From Lactarius indigo (taxonomy: Eukaryota > Basidiomycota > Agaricomycetes > Russulales > Russulaceae): a DNA stretch of 64,000 nucleotides. The notes below the pieces were generated by a model that saw only the letters and a list, made by a program, of their open reading frames with translations, had not been told where the DNA came from and searched no databases. The stretch spans positions 2,294,001 to 2,358,000 of the forward strand of contig JAFKAC010000006.1 in the NCBI GenBank assembly GCA_025766275.1, given 5' to 3'. Shown one piece after another: positions 1 to 8,946 of the stretch; position 1 is the stretch's first letter; each line of letters begins with the position of its first letter. The position numbers and the translations under genes were made by a program.

Positions 1-869
1 TGACGTCCTGGCTTCAGGTTGTTGTTTAGTTTGGGCTGACTCGATCAGGACAAACCTCGATCAGGGAAAACCCCAGACTCCTTCCCGATTCGATACTCCG
101 TGGAAGAGACTATCATTACTCCTCACGTAGTGTTTCCCACAGCACACTTTCCTTTTTTATTGCAACTTTGCGTCAGAAGTTGGGATATAAAAAACGCGGA
201 GCTTCGAATTGGGAAGGAGTCTGGAAAAACCCTGGCCCTCCGTGCGGGGCTACCCGTTTAAGTTACTGTAGCACTACTGAAAATGTCCAAAATGCATTGC
301 TGTATTGTAACGCGCTGTTACAGCAAGGATCTCACTGGGCTTGACGGGAGCGGGGCCTTGTCGATTGAAGTGTTCTGGACAATAATTATGCCAGAATTAT
401 GCTTGCATGGAAGCATTGGCCCCGACAGGTGTCAAAACTCAAGTGTTGATCCGAACAACTCGGAAGACGCTACACATCACCGCGCGCCATCCGCATTGCT
501 TCGTCGTGGCAGGTCTTTGGGGTCAGAAGCGCGGTGCGCTCGAGTTGTGCAATAGAACTTTGCGCTTGCACTTTGCTTCTCAAGTAGTATCGACCACTCG
601 AGACCCGTATTCAGTCGACCCGCTAATAAATGTTGCCACACTCAAGCACCGCATTCCTGAAGCTACGATTTACGTCGAGGACCCTTATTGCAATGTCGAG
701 AGATTATCGTCTCCAAGGAGTTTGGACGAGATAGCGATAGGGTCTGAGGTGCAAAGTCAAAATTGCTGGAATTCTGTCTGGTGATCATCGAGGCGCATAC
801 CTTGGCGCATACGGCTAAACTCACATCCACGGGTACGCGTTTCTGCCTAAGTGCCAACTGTGACGGCAG
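1..869. other. Unresolved left edge, no gene I can support
   Basis: Only short ORFs without recognisable domains are seen. Since the membrane-protein exons that begin near 870 need upstream coding sequence, one or more 5' exons probably lie here. I could not place them with confidence. Confidence 0.4.
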
Positions 870-1606
870 CTATCATTCGCATATACCGCTGTTGGCTGCT
901 CTGGTCCAGGAATTACTGGATCATTATCTTTCCGGATCTCACGTCGATCGGTGGGCTTGGTAAGCTATACCGACATTATTGGACCAAGGGTTGATACTGA
1001 TACTCCTCCGTGTCGCAGCATGTGTCGTGGTGGTCATACACTTAATGCTGGGAATAAACCCGTCTTCACCAATCAACCCGCCTTCCTTAGTGCCATTGGG
1101 TCTCGTGGGCTTCATTCTCCCGCTATGCACAAACGTGTTCGTGATGGCTCTCGTCGCCGCGCGCATCTGGCTGCTCTCTCCACGCAAGGTGCGCGACCTG
1201 CGCGGCGTGTACTTCCCAGAAGGAGCGGTGCGCACTGCAATCGACATTATCATAGAGAGCGGTGCGCTCTACCTCATCGTGCAGCTCGTATTTGTAGTCC
1301 TCTTCGCCATCCGGCACCCAGCGCAGGGAATCGTCGGCGTGATTGCCGTGCAGATGTACGTGCGTAATCCTATCGCGCGTTTTTTGGAAGCAGCTCCTGG
1401 ATTTATAGCCTCCCATCGTACAGGGTACCGCGCCAGCTCTCGTCATCATCCACGTTGCGCTTAGACTGTCAAATACACCGCCAGAGGGCCTAGCGCTAGA
1501 GCCGCGCCCTGGTCTCAATCTCCTCCGACTGAAGTGCGCATTGGGTACAGCACGGCGGCGTTCACTGATGCAGGTCAGCGCCTCAACCCCGCCGTGGTCC
1601 CCATGA
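870..1606 (+). CDS. Multi-pass membrane protein, 3' exons (basidiomycete 7TM-like family)
   Basis: Three exons are inferred: 870-959, 1019-1359 and 1409-1606, separated by introns 960-1018 (GTAAGC..GCAG) and 1360-1408 (GTGCGT..ATAG). The phases agree at both junctions. The product has long hydrophobic segments alternating with short basic loops. The order IYRCW..WSRNYW, then AARIWLLSPRKVR, then IIESGALY, then QGTAPALVIIHVALR resembles the integral membrane proteins that are abundant in agaricomycetes and have no known reaction. The 5' end is not resolved. In the frame used the stop is at 1604-1606, but another frame from about 1529 to the stop at 1675-1677 also looks like a plausible hydrophilic C-terminus, so a frameshift or a mis-set last exon is possible. 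It may be a pseudogene. Confidence 0.45.
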
Positions 1607-2640
1607 CTCACATGAAACCGAAGCCTGACGGCGAGGATTCGGGATCGAGCTATAGCTCCACCGAACATGTAGCTTAGAGGGCATGCGATTTTAGTTATTT
1701 TTTTTTTCCTATCGTTGGTCTCTGGTGACGCTGGGATATCCTTATTCGGTTCTTTCCTTAGGATTTGCACTGGTATGGTGCTTCATGATTTGTAAAAAGG
1801 CGACCAACTGTACGTTTTGGTGTTTCACATCTGGTTTCCATCAATGACATGAGTGATGTGCACCCTAAGTGAGTGCACAACGATTAAAAAAGCTCCTCGT
1901 AGCTCATCTAGAATCTACCTGGACAAATAGAAGCGACGTAAGACGGTTGACACCAAACCGAAAAGGGTGGATGGAACAGAGAGGGGGAGTGGGTGTGTCA
2001 AAAAAAAACAAAAAAATCACCGAAACTATTGTTCGTGAGCGGGTCATGCTCCAAAAGTGATCGGATCCACGAAAGAAACAAACCACTTGGTGTAAGGATC
2101 ATTACTGCCCTACATTCGCCCGACACCTGCGGACGCCTCAGCCACCTCAGCGCTTGCCTCGGCGTCAACACCAACGCCACCAAGCCTCGCTGTCATCTAA
2201 TACTAGCATGCATCGGTTCCCTTATAGATACCTCTGATACGCGCTAATGTGTACACTGCCTGTATATAAGACCTTGAGCCTGGTCTCACAATCGGTATCA
2301 GCCTTCGACTGATACTATTATCCTCTAAGTCCTCCTCTATCCGCATGCTTTGTCTTTGTATCAATTCCAGGATCGATTCCCGATTTGCTCATCGATTAGT
2401 CACTATTGCGGATTATCACCTCTATTTTTTGTCTACGTCTTTTCCTTGGGTCGACATGTTCATCCTTATACTCCATAATCATCTACATTGGTTCGCGAAG
2501 ATTTTCTCCCACAGGGGTCACACTCAGTAAAAAAGGAAAGCCGGAATTAGTCACCAGCGGTCCGGAGGTGGTCGAATCCAGGTCGAGCCGAGACTGCCGG
2601 TAGTCGAAAATTTTGCAAAGTCCGGCGTTAGTCATTTGGT
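1607..2640. other. Intergenic, no gene seen; TATA-like site near 2263
   Basis: Holds the possible 3' end of the membrane-protein gene, homopolymer tracts (for example around 2000-2020) and a TATATAAG at 2263-2270. Next comes an imperfect hairpin with GTATCAG/CTGATAC arms near 2297-2317. The TATA plus hairpin resembles the U3/R of the copia LTR family E in layout, but I found no matching LTR ends or TSD. Confidence 0.3.
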
Positions 2641-2642
2641 AG

Positions 2643-2692
2643 TCAGACCTAGTCTGAATACGAGTGATACTTAGGGCGCGAGACGCCCTAAG
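2643..2692. repeat. Two adjacent inverted repeats (hairpins)
   Basis: First hairpin: TCAGAC/GTCTGA arms around CTA near 2643-2657. Second: nine-base arms CTTAGGGCG (2670-2678) and CGCCCTAAG (2684-2692) around CGAGA. Both are perfect. They lie in non-coding sequence about 20 bases upstream of a T-run. No family is recognised. Confidence 0.55.
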
Positions 2693-2715
2693 ATTGTCTT
2701 TTTTTTACTTACATA

Positions 2716-4400
2716 ATGAAACTCGGTTATGATTGCCTTACTGTAATCCGAATCCGCGATTATCTGCACCAACCCGGCGATGTCTTAGTATTGAATAAGA
2801 CCAATCTCAACAACGCTGATGGAAACGACAAGGGCAATGGACGATACTAGTAACAATGATTGGGGGGACACGGGAACCCGCTGGGCAGTGCAGCAGATGT
2901 GAGTCTTTCCCTTTCCCTGGAGGGATGCTACTAGCTCGCTCATCTATTCTTCCTCTCATTACTCTGGAGCAGAATCGTCTTACCCATATCGTATTGATGT
3001 CGATGTCATTGACTAAACTCTCCGGGAACTGCATCGTCACAGCATTGATATCAGTCTCTACTTTGGTCAACATCCCCATCACCGACTGTTCCTCTGACCC
3101 TCTGACCATTCCGAGACCCTCTCCTTCCCTTCAAGGATTACCTCCGGCGGTGCTCTCGAAACCGGTAAGTTCTCACACCGAATCTCATCAAGCGTGTTGA
3201 ATGAGGCTCACTCTTACTTTGCAGGGGTCATTTGCGTCTTTGCCCCTCAGTCGGTTGAGGAACCCCTGCAAATCATCGTACAGCCTGTTGACGAAGAAGT
3301 TTAGGCTATCCCTGAGCCTGTCGAAGAGCCAGCCTCACCGCTTGTAGAAGGGGTCCATCAATTCTGTTCCGCCGTCCTTACCCGGTCCTTCTCCCATTGA
3401 CTGTCTGGAGTCGCTGCCAACGACGACGTTATTATCATCAGTTACTGAGTCTTACCCCAAGTACGATTCCTTTGCATCATCTTGTAAGCCCTCGAGTCCC
3501 CTCGAGCCTCTTGGTCTCGATTTCAAGATCCCACTGGGCACCAGAAACGGATGGTACGTATGAATCATTGATACTACGAGCGTCCCCTTCGGTTCACTCT
3601 ATAGCCTTCCCTGAGGGTCCAGATATCTCCTTCGACACGTCTTTCTTGCGACCCATGGCGTCTGCATGCACTTCTCAGGGACCCAGCTGGCTGAGTACCA
3701 CCGATGAAAGCCAGTCGGGCGAGTCACCACCAATTACCTATTTGTCACCATCCTCGCCTTCTCTCACGCCTATCATATCGATATCGGTCTCTGCGCCAGC
3801 AAAACCATCACCATCACCTACAGGGACTCGGCAACACCATCTCTGTCACCGAGCGCTCCTCCAACTGTCCCATCTCCATCCCTTCGAGCACCGTCTTGCA
3901 CGACAGTTTTAACACCCATACTGATCCCAGAATGGTCCTAGGTCACGTTGACTAGGACACTACCTTCGGTCTCGATGGCGTCTTCTATCTCTTTGGGGTT
4001 GGATATCTTAGACAACCGGTCTCTTTTTGGGGAGCCCATCTTGGAGGATGTTTCAACAGAACTGTCCCTCTTGTCGACGCACAGGACAACCGTCTCGATA
4101 CCAGTAAGTTCTGATCCAGTGGTGTTGGATGACACTCACTCAACTTCACAGATCTCGCTGGCGGAAATCCCTCTTCCGAGGACGCCTTCATTGTTGTCAA
4201 CGCCAACTGCTATCGCAAGTGTCAGCGTGAGTAGATCTCGTGGTAGAGTTCCGTCCGTCTGGTCTGATCTAGTGGGCATAACCCCCTTTTTTCACAGCAA
4301 TAAAGAAATACAAAAACGTGATTCTACTACAGGTAGTTTAGCGGACTGCATAAAATGAAAACGAAGAAACAGTCTCCACCAGAACCCGACACGGCAAATA
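2716..4400. other. Gene-like region with intron signals, product not recognised
   Basis: Serine/proline/threonine-rich reading frames on the plus strand are broken by well-formed fungal intron candidates: 3165-3224 (GTAAGT..GCAG, 60 nt) and 4104-4151 (GTAAGT..ACAG, 48 nt). I cannot chain the exons into one convincing protein, and nothing matches a family I know. It may be an orphan gene or a decayed one. Confidence 0.25.
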
Positions 4401-5299
4401 GTCACTAAGATGGTGAGAATATGATACGTGATAGACAAAAACAGGATTATAAGGTATGCTCAATCGTCATCGCTGGGTGTCAGATATTCGTCATCGCTGA
4501 TGATCTGCTTGTGTCCTGTCTTGGTCTTGGGCGGGGGCCGGCCCTCCTCTCGATCCTCGTCCATTGGCGTCAGGGCTTCCTCTAGACCGCCTCCACCAAC
4601 AGGGACTACTGAAACATCAGCGCCTGGTGTAGCGGTATGACTTATCGCGTACAACTAGACCAAGGTGAAGGTAAGTGAACTGAACTGGTATACGCCCAAG
4701 CCTAGCACGGAGACAAGTCACGCGCCGAACGTACAGTCACTGCGGAGGATAGACACACGTGAGGTCTTTATGCAAGACCAAAGGTCAGGTGATCACGCAG
4801 TGGCACGCTGAGTGGAGAACCAAGAGGACAAGTTAACATTGGAGAGGTAAGGGAGATACAAAGGAGATGCGTACCTGAGTGGAGAACCAAGAGGACAAGT
4901 TGGTTCCACTCAGGACGCTACATGAGGGTTTATATACATTGCTGCGGCTGAGTTTGAATTACTATAGAACCTTATTACTGAAGGTACGTGTAATAGTAAT
5001 GAGTCAGACGCTGACGCGTCGTGTCTAATAATAGCGTTATCTATTGTGCTGACTGATGTACGGTCATTAATGCTGACAGAACAATGACGTGTCCTTTATC
5101 TATGAGTCACAACCCTATGACAACGTAGTCTAGAACTATCTAGAATGTTCCCTGCTTATCGTCCAATGAGAAACTATTGTACTTAATGTGGAAGTGCCCT
5201 AAAGAGGTAACATCCGATAAGGAGTTACTATCCCAGGGTCACGTGCTTGTAGGTGCACATGTTGGCATCACGTGACTAACCATCTTATCATATCTAAGG
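4401..5299. other. AT-richer spacer without a gene
   Basis: No coding sequence can be supported. The stretch holds the duplicated hairpin block described at 4808-4914. The sequence ending GAGGTAACA near 5210 looks like a possible reverse-oriented LTR terminus, but no partner end or TSD was found. Confidence 0.35.
4808..4914. repeat. 27-bp direct repeat, second copy forming a long hairpin
   Basis: CTGAGTGGAGAACCAAGAGG and the seven bases after it occur at 4808-4834 and again, identically, at 4875-4901. The second copy pairs with TTGGTTCCACTCAGG (4900-4914) to make a hairpin with a 15-bp stem, two unpaired bases and a short loop. The block could be part of an unidentified LTR or a MITE-like remnant. 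Confidence 0.5.
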
Positions 5300-5500
5300 A
5301 CTTGGATATTTGAGTGCAACGTTGGAGTCTCGTATCTCCACCAAATAAATCCGTAAAAATACAGAAAAATAAGGTGAAAATAGAGCGTCCGTGACACCTG
5401 GGAGCCCCGAGTTGGCAACATGACGCGCGTATGTGGCGTCAAAGACCTTCTCCATCTCGACCGTATCGACGTACACCCACGAGCCCTCTTGGTTGTACGT
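5300..5500 (-). pseudogene. SNF2/STH1-like remodeller, bromodomain C-terminal end
   Basis: Read on the minus strand from 5500 this encodes TYNQEGSWVYVDTVEMEKVF followed by a stretch ending ..ANSGLPG, which is the distal half of the acetyl-lysine-binding bromodomain of SNF2/STH1-type ATPases and the short tail after it. The proximal half of the same bromodomain lies directly adjacent but on the plus strand (from 5501), so the two parts are head to head. After SGLPG the frame runs on without family similarity, so the true end is probably near 5395-5400, or an intron starts there. Inference: once a single minus-strand gene, now broken by an inversion. Confidence 0.7.
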
Positions 5501-6320
5501 GATATGAACAACGATGAGATTAACGGGCTCATCGTGCGATCAGATGAGGAGGAGCGTCTCTTCGCTGAGATGGATGTGCAACGCGATCGTGATGCAGCCA
5601 TGAACTGGAAAGCGGCTGGAAATCGTGGCAAGCCTCCTCCACCGCTCATCGCACTCAATGAGCTGCCAGATTGCTACCGCACCGATGAACCATTCGATGT
5701 CAAGGACGAGTCGGAAGAGGCCGAGGGTCGCGGTCACCGTCGTATGGCAGTCATCAACTATAATGATGGTCTCAGTGACGATCAGTGGACAGTGGTGGGC
5801 GCTTTATCACTGTCCGTTGCCTTTTCTCTGACAAATGTCAGGGTGAAGACATCCAGCAGCTATCTGAACAGGCTCGGCTCAAGCAAGCACAAAGGGCAGC
5901 TAAACTAGAGTCTGGCACTGGCACTCCAATGTCTGAGGGCGGCCGTGGGTGCGAACGTAAGGGTAAAGTGAAAGTGAACGAAGGGGACTTCGAACCTCTG
6001 AACGGGAAGCGGAAACGCGGTGGGAATAACAAGTTGATGTCTGTCACGCCCTCGGTGATGGACGATGAGGAGGAGGATTGTGACTCGGTATGTCATTTGT
6101 TGTGCGATCAAGGCGTTTCTTTGACACCGCTACAGAAATGTCGGAAAGTCAAGACTTCTGAACCGCCAACGGCGCTCAAGGAGCGAATGAAGAAAGCTTT
6201 CAATGAGTGTTACAAGGCGATCATGAACTGCGCCGACAAGAACGGTCGGAAACAGTGCGATCTCTTCCGCGAGCTGCCCAACAAACGCGAATACCCCGAC
6301 TATTACCGCATCATCCCGTT
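5501..6320 (+). pseudogene. SNF2/STH1-like remodeller, SnAC and proximal bromodomain (inverted segment)
   Basis: Three exons: 5501-5794, 5842-6087 and 6136-6320, with introns 5795-5841 (47 nt) and 6088-6135 (48 nt) in phase. The first exon has the SnAC-type signature DMNNDEIN..RSDEEERLFAEMD, which follows the helicase core in SNF2-family remodellers and couples ATP hydrolysis to nucleosome movement. A basic KRKRGGNN segment follows. The third exon starts the bromodomain (KKAFNECYKAI..ELPNKREYPDYYRII) and is cut at 6320 by element A1. The rest of the exon resumes at 14768. No helicase domain is present, so this is a fragment, not a working gene. Confidence 0.75.
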
Positions 6321-6842
6321 TGTCACGTTTCGACTCGGACGGACTATTATGCATGGACCCTTACTGTACCGGTTGCAGCTACGGCGGTAAGGTAGATTAG
6401 TTGCGGACTTACGATAGGCGATTACGAGTACGATAGGAGATTGCGCGCTGATTGCTGACTGAGGACTGTGCCACTAATACTAGTAGTAGTAGTATTAGGG
6501 TTCGAGCTACTTACGCGACACGTTGGACGCTACTTTACTGTGACTCATAGCAGCGCTTGAAAGCCTGCTCGACTTGTATTTAAACTGTCTTGTGAAGACC
6601 AAGATACGCCATCTTGGTCTTCTTGAATCGTCACTTTTCTCTTCTCTTCTCTTCTCTATCTTATCTGTGAGATCCCGACTTCGCCTGCAAAGCAATGTTG
6701 TGAAGAACCTGTCGGTGTGCCTTCGCGCATTCACTAAGACAGAGGCTTGGACCTTCGAGTCTTCAAGTTAGCGCCTCGATATATTGCTAAGTTGTTACTG
6801 CCTTTCGCGCTCAAGTCGAGCTAACGTCGTGGCGACGTTACA
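6321..6842 (+). repeat. A1 5' LTR
   Basis: Starts TGTCACG, ends GACGTTACA. Contains a perfect inverted repeat CTAATACTA..TAGTATTAG around (GTA)n, the core promoter, and a terminal hairpin AACGTCG-TGG-CGACGTT directly before the primer site. A C-to-T change near 6693 creates an ATG in the leader that is absent from the other family-A LTRs. Confidence 0.92.
6577..6621 (+). promoter_or_regulatory. A1 LTR core promoter and predicted transcript start
   Basis: TATA-like TATTTAAA at 6577-6584 lies 34 bases before ATCTTGGTCTT (6611-6621). That 11-mer is the exact complement of the primer site, so the mRNA very likely begins at or near 6611. A palindrome GAAGACCAAGAT/ATCTTGGTCTTC spans the start. Families B and C keep the same arrangement with 36 and 34 bases. 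Confidence 0.65.
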
Positions 6843-6855
6843 TTAAGACCAAGAT
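6843..6855 (+). promoter_or_regulatory. A1 self-priming primer-binding site
   Basis: AAGACCAAGAT (6845-6855) begins two bases after the LTR and is perfectly complementary to the predicted 5' end of the element's own RNA (6611-6621). There is no TGG start as expected for tRNA 3'-end priming. In Tf1/sushi elements an 11-nt self-primer works in this way, and the terminal U5 hairpin next to the site fits that model. Confidence 0.75.
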
Positions 6856-6879
6856 ACCATCGTGGCCGTAACAACCTGA

Positions 6880-8946
6880 GACCAGTGGACGAGTTTTCGT
6901 CCGTATTCGATCCCGAGAAGAGGAGAACGGAACGTTCCTACGCGCTTTTTACAAGCTGCCAGTTGGAGAGAACGACAAGAAGAAACCGGCTATTTTGTAG
7001 AGTTTAACGGACCTTCAAGGTTCCGCCCAGTTGAGTTCAACTTCGACCATCTGTGTTGGGTAGAAGTTACGTGGAACCCCATAGACTCTCAGTGGGACGT
7101 TATACGACCAGCCGGACCCAGATATCGTTGCGACATCGACGCACGAGAGCTCAACAGTCGAGCAGATTGGGGACCCATTGACGGACAAGCACGAGAACAC
7201 TCCACTGGAGAGGTAGTGTCAGACGAATCCGAAAGGTCGGAAGAAGACAGCGAAGGACGAGAACCGGAGCAAACCGAAACAAGCGGAGGAGCCATACAAG
7301 ATTTCCTAGTAGAACAAGCTGAGTCCGCACACATTACTGAACCCGAACCCATTCACATCCGATCCCCAGCAATTATGGCCACAATGACGCGAGCCATGGA
7401 AGAAGTCGCGCTGGAAGAAGCACGAATAGTACAGGAAGGAGCGAGGGCCACCCTTATGCCCATCAATCCTGAAACAGGGGTACGCATGACCGCAGACGAC
7501 GCCGCGATTTTCAGAGCAATCAGCTCTGATAGAGGAGACCCCCCATCCGGAAGACAACCGACAATGGAACTACCCCCCGGCATAGGAGGACCGGGAGACG
7601 ATCTGCCACCACCACCTGGGGGAGGTATCCCGTTTGACCTACGAAGAACCGAACCGCCGAGAAGACCACCCCATGCTCCGCCTGAAGGTAGTGGGGGAGG
7701 CGGCGGTGGCGGGGGAGGCGGCGATGGTGGGGGAGGCGGCGACGGAGGAAGAATAGGGGACAGAGGACACCCCAGTGAAAAATTAACCGGCGAGCTGCCC
7801 TCTATCTTTGACGGAGACCGACTTAAGGTCGACCAGTTTCTCACACAGTGGCATGTGTATTGGGGCATGAATCTAGACGCCCCCATCATGCGCAACGACT
7901 ATAGGAGATGCCTCCTATTCCTGTCCTACATCAAAGGGGGAGCAGTCAGCGAATGGGTCCTATCCTTCCTGAACTGGCTCAATCGACAAATACAACGGGG
8001 AATTAGCCCCTACACTCGAGGTTTGTGGGACGCCGTAGCAGACGGATTCAGCCAGCGCTTCGAAAATACGCTGGAAAGAGAGCAAGCACAAGCAATACTG
8101 TGGAAAGGATACAAAATGGTGGGGGAGGACATTGACAAGTACGTCAATGACTTCGAACAATTAGCACGGAAGGCTCACTACCACCTCAACGAACCGCAAA
8201 CCATCGACTTGTTTACGTCGGGTTTGCCCAAGGAACTGTTCAAAAACGCGTTCCAATTCGACGAGCCCGTGACGTTCGATGACTGGAAGAGGGCCGTCCT
8301 CAAGCGACAAAAGAATTACATCCACCTCAAGGCCAGACTCAACGAGTACAAGACTACGGCAACTCAACCAAAGAAGCAGACCGGCAACGCGGGATGGGCA
8401 TTGCCACAGAATTTGCCTCAAACCAACCCGTGGGCCATGGACACCTCCGCCGACCGCGCCAAAGTACGACTGGCCGGGTCCGAAGACATCGACTTCAACA
8501 AATTGCCCCATCACGATTGGCCGGCGCCACCCTTCCCCCCAAGAGGAGGCCCCGGAGCTCGGGGACGAGGGAGAGGCGGATCTAGGAGGGACCTCAGGAA
8601 CGTCCTCTGTTATAACTGTCACGCACCGGGGCATCTCTCACGAAATTGCCCATACCCTCGACAGCAGAGACAATGGCAGAACCCTCCATCCAGCAGTAGG
8701 ATGACGGAAACTGCCTGGCCGTCGCAATGGCCAGGATCCCTGGGACCCGTCTCTCAATACGAGCCATCGCTACCGGGGTACGCTACACCAGCACCCAGTG
8801 CAACGCCCGCACCGCAAATTAAAGCGGTAAAAACGGCGGGAGAACAGGCGAAGGAATGGCTTACACAGGTAGCCAACAGCACGGACGAGGTTAAAGACCT
8901 CATACTTCAAGACTTGTGGGGAAAGGAGGGTTTTCAGAGCACCTGA
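6880..8946 (+). CDS. gag: A1 Gag (capsid/nucleocapsid polyprotein)
   Basis: The coding region is taken from just after an in-frame TGA (6877-6879). Homology to families B and C begins even earlier, at a GTG (6862). The first ATG is only at 7375. Parts in order: a conserved N-terminal domain (RFRPVEFNFDHLCW, DIDARELNSRADWGPIDGQ), an acidic stretch, Pro/Gly-rich linker (about 7560-7760), a Retrotrans_gag-type capsid region (FLTQWHVYWGMN .. FTSGLPKELF), and one CCHC zinc knuckle CYNCHAPGHLSRNC (near 8610-8650) that binds the RNA genome. The frame ends at TGA 8944-8946, with pol reached by frameshifting. The protein would form the virus-like particle in the cytoplasm. Compared with A2, six extra glycine-run codons are present. 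Confidence 0.85.
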   Translation, partial: DQWTSFRPYSIPRRGERNVPTRFLQAASWRERQEETGYFVEFNGPSRFRPVEFNFDHLCWVEVTWNPIDSQWDVIRPAGPRYRCDIDARELNSRADWGPIDGQAREHSTGEVVSDESERSEEDSEGREPEQTETSGGAIQDFLVEQAESAHITEPEPIHIRSPAIMATMTRAMEEVALEEARIVQEGARATLMPINPETGVRMTADDAAIFRAISSDRGDPPSGRQPTMELPPGIGGPGDDLPPPPGGGIPFDLRRTEPPRRPPHAPPEGSGGGGGGGGGGDGGGGGDGGRIGDRGHPSEKLTGELPSIFDGDRLKVDQFLTQWHVYWGMNLDAPIMRNDYRRCLLFLSYIKGGAVSEWVLSFLNWLNRQIQRGISPYTRGLWDAVADGFSQRFENTLEREQAQAILWKGYKMVGEDIDKYVNDFEQLARKAHYHLNEPQTIDLFTSGLPKELFKNAFQFDEPVTFDDWKRAVLKRQKNYIHLKARLNEYKTTATQPKKQTGNAGWALPQNLPQTNPWAMDTSADRAKVRLAGSEDIDFNKLPHHDWPAPPFPPRGGPGARGRGRGGSRRDLRNVLCYNCHAPGHLSRNCPYPRQQRQWQNPPSSSRMTETAWPSQWPGSLGPVSQYEPSLPGYATPAPSATPAPQIKAVKTAGEQAKEWLTQVANSTDEVKDLILQDLWGKEGFQST
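8928..8934 (+). promoter_or_regulatory. A1 gag-pol -1 frameshift heptamer GGGTTTT
   Basis: In the gag frame it reads G GGT TTT, the X XXY YYZ pattern, nine bases before the last gag codon's stop. Slipping back one base continues in pol as S-E-H-L-N-P-S. The same heptamer at the same distance from the gag stop is present in families B and C and all five copies. Confidence 0.7.

Noticed and set aside
2819..4400. A confident multi-exon host gene
   Set aside because: Intron signals are good but the exons could not be chained in one frame and no family is recognised.
5128..5160. Heat-shock-element-like CTAGAACTATCTAGAATGTTCC region
   Set aside because: Only two degenerate units and no gene start nearby to regulate.
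5170..5215. GAGGTAACA as the end of a reverse LTR
   Set aside because: No matching TG end, TSD or second copy in the window.
7353..7895. 180-codon proline-rich antisense ORF in gag
   Set aside because: Reverse complement of the glycine-rich Gag linker.
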